Source: Streptococcus pneumoniae | Lineage (GTDB): Bacteria; Bacillota; Bacilli; Lactobacillales; Streptococcaceae | NCBI RefSeq assembly: GCF_001113365.1 | Contig: NZ_CKYA01000003.1 | Span: 165,592 to 229,591 of the forward strand | Direction: 5' to 3' | Length of the DNA stretch: 64,000 bases | Part shown: positions 7,553-16,361 of the stretch, piece after piece | Layout: every line of letters begins with the position of its first letter | Position numbering within the stretch: position 1 is the stretch's first letter | Notes under the pieces: generated by a model | What the model was told of the DNA's origin: nothing | The model's input: only the letters and a program-made list of their open reading frames with translations | Database searches by the model: none | Position numbers and translations under genes: made by a program

Positions 7553-8815
7553 ATGTCGCAAGCTATTTCCTTAAATCAATCAACCTGGACAAGTAAACTA
7601 AAAGCAATGGGACCTGGAATCCTAATGGCAACTGCCGCTGTTGGAGGTTCCCACATTGTCTCCTCAACTCAAGCTGGCGGTTCTTACGGTTGGTCTCTAC
7701 TTCTCTTGGTCATCTTAGCCAATGTCTTTAAATATCCATTTTTTCGTTTTGGTGCTGAATACACAGCTGATACTGGAAAGACTTTGGTTGAAGGTTATGC
7801 CGAAAAAGGAAAACTCTATCTCTGGATTTTCTTTATCCTCAATGTCTTTTCGGCTATGGTCAACACGGCTGGTGTTGCCATTCTGTGCTCAGCTATCATC
7901 GCCAGCGCCTTCCCAATGATTGGTCTTAGCATCACTCAGTGGTCCCTCATTCTCGTTGCAATCATTTGGGCTATGTTACTCTTTGGAGGCTACAAACTCT
8001 TAGATGGTATGGTCAAATGGATTATGTCTGCTTTGACCATTGCGACTGTTCTTGCAGTTATCATTGCAGCGGTCAAGCATCCAGAATACAGTTCTGATTT
8101 TGTCGAGAAGACACCTTGGCAAATGGCAGCTCTGCCCTTCATCGTCTCCCTCCTAGGATGGATGCCGGCTCCTATTGAAATTTCAGCTATCAATTCACTT
8201 TGGTCAGCTGAAAAGAGAAAGACCGTCAACTTTAACACAGAAGACGCTCTGTTTGACTTTAACACTGGTTATATTGGAACAGCTATCCTAGCCGTCTTCT
8301 TTGTGGCACTGGGAGCACTGATTCAGTATCCTACAGGGCAGGCGGTTGAAGCTGCTTCAGCCAAATACATCTCTCAATTCGTGGGCATGTATGCCTCTGT
8401 TCTTGGCGAATGGTCCCGTTACTTGATTACCTTTATTGCCTTCCTCTGTATCTTTGGAACAGTTATCACTGTTATTGATGGCTATTCTCGCGTTAATCAG
8501 GAATCTCTCCGACTGCTAATCAGTCGAAAAGAGGACAATCGTAAATCTTTGAACATCTGGATGACCATCACTGCTATCATCGGTATCGTCATTATCAAGT
8601 TCTTCGCTGGTCAGGTTTCAACCATGCTCCGCTTTGCCATGATTGGTTCTTTCCTGACAACACCATTCTTCGCTCTTTTGAATTATGCCTTGGTAACGCG
8701 TGAAAACAAAAATCTTCCTTCTTGGCTCAAACACCTTGCCATTGCAGGATTGATTTTCCTCTTTGGTTTCGCCATCTTCTTTATCTACGCACTTGCAATC
8801 GGAAAAGCAGGTTAA
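7553..8815 (+). CDS. Nramp-related membrane transporter lacking the canonical metal-site motifs
   Basis: This 420-residue integral membrane protein with about 11 helices resembles the Nramp divalent-metal transporter fold (GPGILMATAAVGGSHIVSS at the start, QAGGSYGWSLLLL next). The helix-1 DPGN motif that binds metal in true Nramps is replaced by VGGS, and the helix-6 MPH motif reads MPAP. The protein is therefore a divergent branch, and calling it MntH would be an over-claim; the substrate is unknown. It has its own promoter and a CodY-like box. A degenerate BOX element lies just downstream. Confidence 0.72.
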   Translation: MSQAISLNQSTWTSKLKAMGPGILMATAAVGGSHIVSSTQAGGSYGWSLLLLVILANVFKYPFFRFGAEYTADTGKTLVEGYAEKGKLYLWIFFILNVFSAMVNTAGVAILCSAIIASAFPMIGLSITQWSLILVAIIWAMLLFGGYKLLDGMVKWIMSALTIATVLAVIIAAVKHPEYSSDFVEKTPWQMAALPFIVSLLGWMPAPIEISAINSLWSAEKRKTVNFNTEDALFDFNTGYIGTAILAVFFVALGALIQYPTGQAVEAASAKYISQFVGMYASVLGEWSRYLITFIAFLCIFGTVITVIDGYSRVNQESLRLLISRKEDNRKSLNIWMTITAIIGIVIIKFFAGQVSTMLRFAMIGSFLTTPFFALLNYALVTRENKNLPSWLKHLAIAGLIFLFGFAIFFIYALAIGKAG

Positions 8816-8838
8816 CTGACAAGCGCGAGATGAAGATA

Positions 8839-8943
8839 ATACTCTTCGCAAATCAAATTCAAACCACGTCAACGTCGCCTTGCCGTACTCAAGTACAGCC
8901 TGCGGCTAGTTTCCTAGTTTGCTCTTTGATTTTCATTGAGTAT
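8839..8943. repeat. BOX-type repeat, short diverged copy
   Basis: It begins ATACTCTTCGCAAATC and ends TTTGATTTTCATTGAGTAT, the conserved outer ends of pneumococcal BOX elements, with the boxA core ACGTCAACGTCGCCTTGCCG. The middle is shortened to about 20 bp, so the usual long hairpin arms are missing. Confidence 0.8.
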
Positions 8944-8986
8944 AAGGTTTCATTTCAAGAGAAAATTCAGCAAATATTTCTATCAT

Positions 8987-9033
8987 AAAAAGCATAAGAA
9001 CAAGGTTTTGAAGACCTGAACTTATGCTTTTTT
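8987..9033. terminator. Bidirectional terminator between Nramp-related gene and nrdI
   Basis: AAAAAGCATAAG pairs with CTTATGCTTTTTT across a 22-nt loop; T-tracts are available on both strands. Confidence 0.8.
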
Positions 9034-9100
9034 GCGTTCTCAAAGACTGTTTATACTCAAAAAAACAGTTGAAAAATCCCAAGCGCCTCTTATATTGACT

Positions 9101-9571
9101 TTAATTCTCCTTTTCCAACTCATACAAATCTGCGATAATGGCTGCCACACGTTTGATATCTTCCAGCATACCTCGCATTTCAAAATCAGCCAATACAGGG
9201 AAGCCAAAACGTTGACTGTATTGCTTGGCTGTCAGGCAGTATTGGTTATTAAAGTTACGATTTCCTGAACCAACTACGCCAAAACACTTACTAGCATTGT
9301 CACCATAGGCGATAAATTCCCCTACTGGTGTTGTCAAAATCTCAACATCTCCGTTATCCACGCCATTCCCACCTTCGAGATAGGTCGGCAAAAAAGCGAC
9401 ATAGGGATGGTCCATTTCATAGAAATCGTGACCTTCCTTGACCAAATCCTTGATATGAATCTTTTGAACCTCAATCCCTTTGTACTGGGACAAGAGATAG
9501 TCTTTCAAGCGCGTCACAAAACTTTCAGTGTTGCCACTCAAACTAATATAAACTAAAGAAATTGTCTTCAT
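9101..9571 (-). CDS. nrdI: NrdI-like flavodoxin
   Basis: This 156-residue protein has an FMN-binding flavodoxin fold: the phosphate loop SLSGNTES follows the first strand, and GSGNRNFNNQYCLTA is the NrdI-type flavin loop. NrdI supplies oxidant to assemble the manganese-tyrosyl cofactor of class Ib ribonucleotide reductase. The start at 9571 has GGAGGTAC upstream; a longer in-frame extension is not supported. It stands apart from nrdEF, as in pneumococcus. Confidence 0.88.
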   Translation of the reverse strand: MKTISLVYISLSGNTESFVTRLKDYLLSQYKGIEVQKIHIKDLVKEGHDFYEMDHPYVAFLPTYLEGGNGVDNGDVEILTTPVGEFIAYGDNASKCFGVVGSGNRNFNNQYCLTAKQYSQRFGFPVLADFEMRGMLEDIKRVAAIIADLYELEKEN

Positions 9572-9600
9572 ATGTACCTCCATGATTTTATTTTTAATCG

Positions 9601-9642
9601 AAAAAGAACTACCAAGATTGTATCTTGATAGTTCTTTTTTGT
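9601..9642. terminator. Bidirectional terminator upstream of nrdI
   Basis: AAGAACTACCAAGA pairs with TCTTGATAGTTCTT (one wobble/mismatch), flanked by A and T runs. It ends the upstream membrane-protein transcript before nrdI. Confidence 0.8.
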
Positions 9643-9648
9643 CAATAC

Positions 9649-10182
9649 TTAAGCAACTTCTTCTGTTTCCGCTTCTTCTGCCAAGGCTTTTTGCTGACGC
9701 CATATCTTGTAGAAGACAAGGGCTAGGAAGAGAACATTGATGACAATAGAGAGAATGCTAACGGCTTGTGAAATAACACTTATCCCTAAACGCATGGTCT
9801 CATCGTGAACTAACTGCACAGCGTCCTGTAAACTAACATAGCCATAAATCGAACCAATAATGGCTAGCAAAACATAGCCGACATAAGTATAGTTTGCATA
9901 TTGCAAATTCTTACGAACAAGGAAGACAATCGCTACTACAACTAAAATAGCAGATAGCACAATCAAGGCCATATTAAAAATAGAATGAGTTGATTCTGCT
10001 ACTCTATAGCTGTAATTGATGTTGTCTTCTAATTGCTGAGCACTGACCCCTGCAACCTGTTTCTGAGCGGCACGAAGGGCTTCTTTGCTAGGTAAGGGAC
10101 TCAACATTCCAAACAGAGACATTGCTGAAATAAGGGCAGACAAGATTAACAAGACCCATAGATAAATCGGTTTCTTTTTCAT
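9649..10182 (-). CDS. Hypothetical membrane protein, four helices
   Basis: This 177-residue protein has an N-terminal hydrophobic helix (residues 7-27), an extracellular loop of about 45 residues with a conserved-looking NYSYRVAEST segment, then three more helices and an acidic tail (EEAETEEVA). I do not recognise a functional family. It lies downstream of the YesN-type regulator with about 60 bp between, and ends at a strong terminator. It could be co-transcribed with the two-component system, but nothing in the sequence shows a shared role. Confidence 0.7.
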   Translation of the reverse strand: MKKKPIYLWVLLILSALISAMSLFGMLSPLPSKEALRAAQKQVAGVSAQQLEDNINYSYRVAESTHSIFNMALIVLSAILVVVAIVFLVRKNLQYANYTYVGYVLLAIIGSIYGYVSLQDAVQLVHDETMRLGISVISQAVSILSIVINVLFLALVFYKIWRQQKALAEEAETEEVA

Positions 10183-10242
10183 GATAGAACCTCCTGATAA
10201 TATTATTTATATTATAGCACTTTTTGTAAAGGAATACAAATC

Positions 10243-11529
10243 TTATAATATCGTTTCTACCTGTTTTCGGTAGGCTTTTGGCGATTTTCCGCACAATTTT
10301 CGGAAAACTTTATAGAAATATCCAAGGTTACTGTAACCAACAGCATAACAAATATCTTCGATACTGTCACTGGTTGAAAGCAAGAGCTGCTGGGCAGCCT
10401 TAATACGTTGTTTGTTTAGTAACTCTGCAAAGGTCGAATCGGTTTCTCGCTTAATCAACTGCCCTAGATAGACAGGATTGATAAAGAGGGCCTTACTAAT
10501 ATCCTTGAGGGAAAGTTCTTTCTGATAATCACGCCCAATGACTTCCAGCACACTGACCACATTTTCATTCATACGATATTGACCGAAAAAGCTGATCAGA
10601 GTTTCCTTGATATAAGAAACCAATTCATCGAAGGATTGAATAGCATGAATGGTTTTGACAATGTCCGTCATATCATCAGCTTTGAGATGTTCAAACAAGT
10701 GAAAGACATCCATGACAAACTGGATAAAAAGCTGTTTGGTAATCGGAACACGAGGTGTATTTTCAAGAACCACCTTCTCCAAGAGGTTCAACTCTTCTAC
10801 GATTTGATTGAGATTCCCCTGAATGATAACCCTATAAATCGGTTCGTAGTAGGCAAAGAGACTCTGAGACTGTTGTAGATTTACAGAGCCGTAAAAGAGA
10901 GCTTTCTCAGCATTCAGCTTCCAGCGTTCAAAGTGTTCTTGATAAGGAGCTTCAAAAGGTGTAACGACCAAACCATCTAGGGGTTGGTCAGAAATGAAAA
11001 TCTGCCAGTCTTGACCCAAGACATAGTAGGGAATGGTGAAGGAGCCTTGTTTTTCCTTGGATAGGCCTATCCACCAATTCTCCTTACCTCCTAAACAACT
11101 GACAAATCCAGCCTCGTCTAATTCTTGACTGAGAGTCTGACTTTTCTTCCCTCTCTCTCCGAGCTGACCTGCAATCTTCTCCAGCAGATTTCCCAACTCT
11201 ACCTTATCAACAGGCTTGACCAAATAGTCCACCACACTAAGGTTCATTGCTCTTTTTACATAATCAAACTCCTGATAACCTGATAGCAGGATATAGGCAG
11301 CATCTGGTAAGATTTCTTTCATCTCCCGAATCATATCAAGCCCTGTTTTGTCGGGCATATTGACATCTGAAATGATGACATCGACGGGATTGTTCTGAAC
11401 ATATTCTAGGGCTTCATCGGCATGACTGGCTGTTGCGACGACCTCCATATCCCACTTATCAAAGGGAATCAAACGTTTCAGACCTTCTGTCACCATGTAC
11501 TCATCATCTACTAATAATACTTTATACAT
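10243..11529 (-). CDS. YesN-type response regulator with AraC output domain (TCS07 regulator)
   Basis: This 428-residue protein has an N-terminal receiver domain (phospho-acceptor Asp55 in ISDVNMPD, Lys in VKPVDK), a middle linker of about 200 residues, and a C-terminal AraC helix-turn-helix pair (ISKALFINPVYLGQLIKRE and EDICYAVGYSNLGYFYKVFR). The order with the kinase and a YesL protein matches pneumococcal TCS07, which is reported to control host-glycan use. It is 11 bp downstream of the kinase gene. Its targets in this strain are not shown by the sequence; the LplB/YtcP-type sugar importer near 60 kb is one candidate. Confidence 0.9.
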   Translation of the reverse strand: MYKVLLVDDEYMVTEGLKRLIPFDKWDMEVVATASHADEALEYVQNNPVDVIISDVNMPDKTGLDMIREMKEILPDAAYILLSGYQEFDYVKRAMNLSVVDYLVKPVDKVELGNLLEKIAGQLGERGKKSQTLSQELDEAGFVSCLGGKENWWIGLSKEKQGSFTIPYYVLGQDWQIFISDQPLDGLVVTPFEAPYQEHFERWKLNAEKALFYGSVNLQQSQSLFAYYEPIYRVIIQGNLNQIVEELNLLEKVVLENTPRVPITKQLFIQFVMDVFHLFEHLKADDMTDIVKTIHAIQSFDELVSYIKETLISFFGQYRMNENVVSVLEVIGRDYQKELSLKDISKALFINPVYLGQLIKRETDSTFAELLNKQRIKAAQQLLLSTSDSIEDICYAVGYSNLGYFYKVFRKLCGKSPKAYRKQVETIL

Positions 11530-11540
11530 TTTCTCCCTTT

Positions 11541-13187
11541 CTACTCATCTTGAATTGTAATACGATACTGAACACCTGCTTGCTCTGCAGACTCTATCGT
11601 AATGGCATAGCGGTCTCCAAAATAGAGCACAAAACGCTCATGTACATTGACAATCCCGATAGACTGCCTTTGATCACTGTAGCTGGCTTGGTGTTCAAAA
11701 TGTCTCTGACTTAATTTTTCTCGAATACTTTCCAGCTTTTCAGCAGACATCCCACGACCATTATCTACCACTAAAATTTCCACAAAACCATCCTGTTTAA
11801 GAGCCTTGATACTAATCACATTATCTGTCCGTCTATGGTCAACACCATGCGCGAAATAGTTTTCTACCAGCGGTTGCAAGGTGAACTTAGGAATCTTCAT
11901 ATTCTCTAACTCTGGGTCTATCTTGAAACCATAGGCAATGGACTTGGGATAGCGAACCATGCAGAGATAGCTATATTTACGGCAAAATTCTAATTCCTGT
12001 TTGAGAAGAGTTTCTCTTTCGTCAGAAATATTGTTACGCAAGAGACTACTGAATTCATAAATGATATCTGCCAACTCATCTTGACTCTGCATAACTGCAT
12101 ACATGCGCAAGAACTCCAGCGTATTATACATAAAATGAGGGTTGATTTGCGCCTGCAGTGCTCGCATATTGGCATCTTTTTGACTCAGCTCTAACTGGTA
12201 AATATCATGGATATTCTTTTCCAATCGATCCAACATATCATTGGTAGTCTCCGCGATTAAAAGCAATTCCTGATCCTTTTCAAGTGTGTCAATGCGAAGA
12301 CCTTCTTCCCCTTGGGCAATAGCTTGGATGGAATCCACCAAATCCACTACCTGCTTTTGGTAATTAGCAAAGGTCTGCCTCAAAGTCAGATAGAGAATGA
12401 CAATAAAGAGAAGGCTCAAGCTCACAATCAAAGCAGAGCTGGTCACCGTTCCTTGTAAAACAAAGTTTTTGGGAACCGCCACCTGAACCTGATAGCCATG
12501 AGAAGTTAAGCCAACTAGCCAACTTTCACTCTCCTTATCAACTGTCTCACCAATATGAAAAATCTCCGTATCAAAAGGTGAGGTCACTGTTACTGCCATC
12601 GGAGTATGACCTCTAGTATTATCAATGGCATGGTATAAAACAGCAGGATCCAAGGAGATGTAAATCACTCCTAAGTCTTGATCTGACACTGGATCTGACA
12701 CCGGAATGGCAAAACTATTTCCTGCTGGTTTGAAATCCTCAGCCCTGATTTTTTCTCCACTACGTTTGTCTTTAGTAGAAACATAGACTTCCTTGTAATC
12801 TTGAAAAGCAATGGCCACTCCAGTTACAAAATCATTTCGAACATAGAGATCATCAACATTTTCATGCAGAGAGACTGATACATAAGGCGAAGCTTTCCGC
12901 TCTAATTGCCAGTAAAAATAGTCTGGCATGCTAAGGCTAAAGTATTTATAGATTCCCTCAATACGAGCTTGATTTTCAACTAAAGCCTGAGCTATTTGGG
13001 TTGACTCTCTATGGTAATATTCAATTTCACTCACTGTTCTAGCAGTTACACGCTGGGCTACTCTCTGGGCTTCCTTTTCCCGTGAATCCCAGTCAGCATA
13101 GGAGAGTAAGATTGCAAAACTCGCAATAATAATGATCATAACTGAACTGTAGGTTCGCAGAAGCGTATGTAGCCAAAACTGCTTCAT
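11541..13187 (-). CDS. YesM-type sensor histidine kinase (TCS07 kinase)
   Basis: This protein (548 residues from the chosen start) has an N-terminal membrane helix, an extracellular sensor of about 220 residues, a second helix near residue 270, a HAMP segment, a His_kinase domain with QINPHFMYNTLEFLR and a GHKL ATPase with DNGRGMSA. This is the HPK7/YesM class that senses sugars or glycans with a lipoprotein or YesL-like partner. The start at 13187 follows the YesL stop as TAGAATG, suggesting coupling; in-frame alternatives at 13211 and 13223 would overlap the YesL gene. Confidence 0.88.
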   Translation of the reverse strand: MKQFWLHTLLRTYSSVMIIIIASFAILLSYADWDSREKEAQRVAQRVTARTVSEIEYYHRESTQIAQALVENQARIEGIYKYFSLSMPDYFYWQLERKASPYVSVSLHENVDDLYVRNDFVTGVAIAFQDYKEVYVSTKDKRSGEKIRAEDFKPAGNSFAIPVSDPVSDQDLGVIYISLDPAVLYHAIDNTRGHTPMAVTVTSPFDTEIFHIGETVDKESESWLVGLTSHGYQVQVAVPKNFVLQGTVTSSALIVSLSLLFIVILYLTLRQTFANYQKQVVDLVDSIQAIAQGEEGLRIDTLEKDQELLLIAETTNDMLDRLEKNIHDIYQLELSQKDANMRALQAQINPHFMYNTLEFLRMYAVMQSQDELADIIYEFSSLLRNNISDERETLLKQELEFCRKYSYLCMVRYPKSIAYGFKIDPELENMKIPKFTLQPLVENYFAHGVDHRRTDNVISIKALKQDGFVEILVVDNGRGMSAEKLESIREKLSQRHFEHQASYSDQRQSIGIVNVHERFVLYFGDRYAITIESAEQAGVQYRITIQDE

Positions 13188-13188
13188 T

Positions 13189-13803
13189 CTATTTTGTCGC
13201 CAATTTTTCATGGATACTTTCATAGACCGGTTCCAACATATCACTGATAAAGAAATGCCACATCCCAATTCCTACAAAGAAAAGAAGAGCAGGCATATAG
13301 TAACCAATTGCCACAAGTAGCACAGTTCCAAGGAGAACCTTTGCCACAGCTGCTAAACTCATAAAGATGCCAATCAAGGATAATTTGAGACTATTTCGAT
13401 AAGATAGGTCAAAATAAACTTGTAATTTCAAAGATACTGCATAGGCCAAAAACAGCAGGGCAACTACTAGGACATTCAAAAAGGTCGCAATCAAATGAAC
13501 GATGGTCTGATGAGGCAATTGCACCAAGAGATACAAGCCATAGACCAAAACTAAATCCACTCCTAAAAAGCTATAGAAAATCAGGTTGCTTGAGACAAAA
13601 TTTTGCTTATAAAGAGACCAAGCCTCCTTCAAACTGTATTCCCGAAAGCTATAACCATGTTCTGCATACAAACTCATCAAGGTGGCACTAGCCGGCGCTA
13701 GACCAAGGATAATCCCTCCTGCTAAAGTTAATAGCCAAAAGAAGGCTGTCGCAATCATCCCTAAAAAGAAACGATTAAAGACAAAGTCTAAAAATCTCCC
13801 CAT
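13189..13803 (-). CDS. YesL-like DUF624 membrane protein
   Basis: This 204-residue membrane protein has five or six predicted helices and the DUF624 features GRFLDFVFNRFF at the start and GLAPASATLMSLY after the first helix. It heads the YesL-YesM-YesN operon. YesL proteins are consistently found with this kinase type and are thought to assist sugar sensing or transport, but the biochemical role is unknown. Confidence 0.82.
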   Translation of the reverse strand: MGRFLDFVFNRFFLGMIATAFFWLLTLAGGIILGLAPASATLMSLYAEHGYSFREYSLKEAWSLYKQNFVSSNLIFYSFLGVDLVLVYGLYLLVQLPHQTIVHLIATFLNVLVVALLFLAYAVSLKLQVYFDLSYRNSLKLSLIGIFMSLAAVAKVLLGTVLLVAIGYYMPALLFFVGIGMWHFFISDMLEPVYESIHEKLATK

Positions 13804-13937
13804 GATACCCTCCTAAAAATAACTATGAAACTATTATATCATATTTCAAGCGTTTTCAAAAACTTCTAGTATCCATTTACAATCCCACCAAACCGTGGTA
13901 AAATGAGAATTGTGAAAAAATTATCAGGAGACAATTC

Positions 13938-14507
13938 ATGAAAAAATCTATCTTAACTACACTACTTTTTGCAGTTCTTTACTTCCTCTGCATGGGGATT
14001 GGTGTCCTTTTGGGCAATCTCTTTGACCAAACTGGAAACATGTTTTATGCGCCTGCTTTTACTGCCCTTGTCAGCGGTAGCGTCTATATGATCCTAGTCG
14101 CAAAAGTTCCGCGCTTTGGAGCCATTACCACTATCGGCCTTGTCATTGCCCTCTTTTTCTTGGGAACTAAACACGGTGCCGGTGCCTTCCTTCCTGGAAT
14201 TATCTGTGGCCTCCTAGCAGATGGAGTAGCTAGCTTAGGAAAATACAAGGACCAAACAAAGAACTTCCTTTCTTTCATACTCTTTGCCTTTAGCACATCA
14301 GGACCAATTCTACTCATGTGGATTACGCCCAAAACCTATATGGCAACCCTTCTAGCAAGAGGAAAATCCCAAGAATATATCGACCGTATCATGGTCGCGC
14401 CAAACCCTGGAACCATCCTTCTATTTATCGCAAGTATTGTCATCGGAGCCCTAGTTGGTGCTTTGATTGGACAAGCCTTGAGTAAAAAGTTTGCGCAGAA
14501 AATCTGA
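13938..14507 (+). CDS. MptD-family putative ECF transporter S component
   Basis: This 189-residue protein has five or six hydrophobic helices and fits the Trep_Strep/MptD family of small membrane proteins, often described as substrate-binding S components of energy-coupling-factor transporters. Features include GTKHGAGAFLPGIICGLLAD and a C-terminal GALVGALIGQALSKKF. No A or T component lies nearby, so it would have to share the cell's common ECF module. The substrate is unknown. It has an AGGAG ribosome-binding site and a strong terminator. Confidence 0.75.
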   Translation: MKKSILTTLLFAVLYFLCMGIGVLLGNLFDQTGNMFYAPAFTALVSGSVYMILVAKVPRFGAITTIGLVIALFFLGTKHGAGAFLPGIICGLLADGVASLGKYKDQTKNFLSFILFAFSTSGPILLMWITPKTYMATLLARGKSQEYIDRIMVAPNPGTILLFIASIVIGALVGALIGQALSKKFAQKI

Positions 14508-14512
14508 TTACT

Positions 14513-14538
14513 AAAAAAGAGCCAGGCGGCTCTTTTTT
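14513..14538 (+). terminator. Terminator of the MptD-family gene
   Basis: GAGCC-AGGC-GGCTC flanked by A6 and T6. The decayed metP copy begins immediately after it. Confidence 0.85.
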
Positions 14539-14540
14539 AT

Positions 14541-14915
14541 TTATGGCTCAAGACTTAGTCAAGAAGTCTCCCAAGAATTGATACTCTTCGAAAATCTCTT
14601 CAAACCACGTCAACGTCGCCTTGCCGTAGGTATATGTAACTGACTTCGTCAGTCTTATCTCCAACCTCAAAACAGTGTTTTGAGCAACCTGTGGCTAGTT
14701 TCCTACTTTGCTCTTTGATTTTCATTGAGTATGAATTTAAAGATAATCAAAATGATAATGATGGTTGCCAAGATGGTCACATCGTGATTGTAGCGATTAA
14801 ATCCATAAGCGATGGCTACGTTACCAATACCACCAGCTCCAACCGCACCTTCCCCAACAAGTGAAATCAAGGTCACAGTTGTCACACGAATCAAATCTGG
14901 AATACCTTCTAGTAA
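14541..14915 (-). pseudogene. Decayed second copy of the metP 3' end, split by a BOX element
   Basis: Two stretches match the 3' end of the intact methionine permease gene at 17361-17590: 14541-14580 (CTTAGTCAAGAAGTCTCCCA is shared) and 14733-14915 (AAAGATAATCAAAATGATAA onward). Matching is about 90% or better by eye, with a deletion of about 12 bases after CCAACCGCACC. A 152-bp BOX element sits between the two parts. Only about 70 codons of the gene are represented and no start exists, so it cannot make a permease. Confidence 0.88.
14581..14732. repeat. BOX element inside the metP remnant
   Basis: It runs from ATACTCTTCGAAAATCTC to TTTGATTTTCATTGAGTAT, with the boxA core and the CTCAAAACAGTGTTTTGAG hairpin. 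It interrupts the duplicated metP 3' end, so it inserted after, or together with, the duplication. Confidence 0.92.
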
Positions 14916-14931
14916 GCCTGATTTGCCTAGG

Positions 14932-16176
14932 TTAAACTTTTTTACCTGAAAAACTTCTTTTTTCTAGTGATAAAATCAACCCTATCACACTCACTACCAA
15001 AAACACCCACCAACAAAGCCTGATATCTTGTAAAGCTAAGAAGGAAAATACAGACATCCCCAAGGGTAATGTTAGGGAAAAAATCATACTCAAGAGATTA
15101 TTACTTCTAGCTAATACATCCGCGCTCAAGTTAGACAGTAACAGAGTATCTAATTTAGGCATTGATTTCGACATCAAATACATGACAAAGGCTAAGCAAG
15201 CAACACCTACTAGAGGAGAAAACTCTAAAATATTAGCAGTAGCAAGTAAGACAAACAGAATTGCATTGAGCGATAGCAAACTTGAAAACGACAATTTCCC
15301 AAAATAATCATGGGGAGTTAGGCTACCAAGAATAGCTCCTCCCAAACTAACACATTCAATTAAAAATAGGGCTTGAGCATAGCTGAGATGATAGATAGTA
15401 TGGTCTAATAAGTAAAAGTGATAAATACCTCCAACAGCTCCTCCCAAAGTATTCATTACCAAAATGACAAGAATCATTTTAAACAATGATTTACTTTCTC
15501 TCTGTCTAAATATATCATCCATGTCCGCATAGATTGCCTTAACTTGTTGAGGTAAACTAATCGACTCATTCTCTACCGTTACAGACAAATACGTCAATTC
15601 TCTTCTATTTTTGAACAAAATAAGAGAAGATAGTAAAAAGAAGCCAGCATTCACAATTGCAACAAAAGAAAAATTTTGGTGGCTTGTTGTGAGTAACCAC
15701 ACTCCTAAGGCTTGACCTCCTAGATTTGATAAATAGGAAACAAACTGAGTAAAGGAATAAGCTTCATAGAGCTTATCTTCCGAAATATTATGCTGGATAA
15801 TTGGCATACGAAGGCCTGCTGTATAATCCGATAAAATATCTGAACAGATATTAACCATACAGATAAAAGCAAACGTTACGAAGTTCTGATCATGAATCAC
15901 ACTAGCAATCAAAAGAAATAGGAGACTTTGCACACAACCAACCCAGATAATTGTCCCTGCTTTATTCCGAGTATGATCAGCCTTAATCCCAACATAAAAA
16001 GTAAATAGGAAAGGTAAAATCGTAATCATATTCGCCATAAATACAGCTATATTTTTAAAGGGTAGACTCGCAGCATAAACGATAAATACCAGATTATAAA
16101 TATAAGCTCCACTTGAGCTCAAAAACCTTGATAAGGTCAGTATTCTAAATAAATGATGTCTTAAGAATAGTTTCAT
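14932..16176 (-). CDS. MFS transporter, probable efflux pump
   Basis: This 414-residue protein has 12 predicted helices and the major-facilitator pattern, including the short basic loop GIKADHTRNKAG after helix 2. Substrate is not evident; homologous streptococcal proteins are annotated as drug or bacteriocin-type efflux pumps. It lies downstream of an Rgg-type regulator but behind a terminator, so it has its own promoter and may be that regulator's target. The pair sits between the intact metP gene and its decayed 3' copy, marking an acquired cassette. Confidence 0.8.
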   Translation of the reverse strand: MKLFLRHHLFRILTLSRFLSSSGAYIYNLVFIVYAASLPFKNIAVFMANMITILPFLFTFYVGIKADHTRNKAGTIIWVGCVQSLLFLLIASVIHDQNFVTFAFICMVNICSDILSDYTAGLRMPIIQHNISEDKLYEAYSFTQFVSYLSNLGGQALGVWLLTTSHQNFSFVAIVNAGFFLLSSLILFKNRRELTYLSVTVENESISLPQQVKAIYADMDDIFRQRESKSLFKMILVILVMNTLGGAVGGIYHFYLLDHTIYHLSYAQALFLIECVSLGGAILGSLTPHDYFGKLSFSSLLSLNAILFVLLATANILEFSPLVGVACLAFVMYLMSKSMPKLDTLLLSNLSADVLARSNNLLSMIFSLTLPLGMSVFSFLALQDIRLCWWVFLVVSVIGLILSLEKRSFSGKKV

Positions 16177-16225
16177 AACAGGCCTTTCTCACATTTCAAA
16201 GAGTATTCTATTGAAATCAGTCTAA

Positions 16226-16256
16226 CAAAAAAAGTGGGGCTCCCCACTTTTTTTGT
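16226..16256 (-). terminator. Terminator between rgg-type regulator and MFS gene
   Basis: A7-GTGGGG-CT-CCCCAC-T7 is symmetric and can act on either strand; it follows the regulator gene on the minus strand. Confidence 0.85.
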
Positions 16257-16361
16257 AATATATTTTTTCTGAAAATAGGAACTCTAGCTCCTAGATACTG
16301 CTATTTATCACTCCATCTACAAGGCTATTTATTTTTCATCGGTCAATGTAATTGGAATATA

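Noticed and set aside
7553..8815. Calling this gene mntH.
   Set aside because: The metal-binding motifs of Nramp proteins are missing.
14703..14894. A 63-codon minus-strand ORF that looks like a small permease.
   Set aside because: It is the decayed metP 3' copy fused by reading frame into the BOX element; not a real gene.
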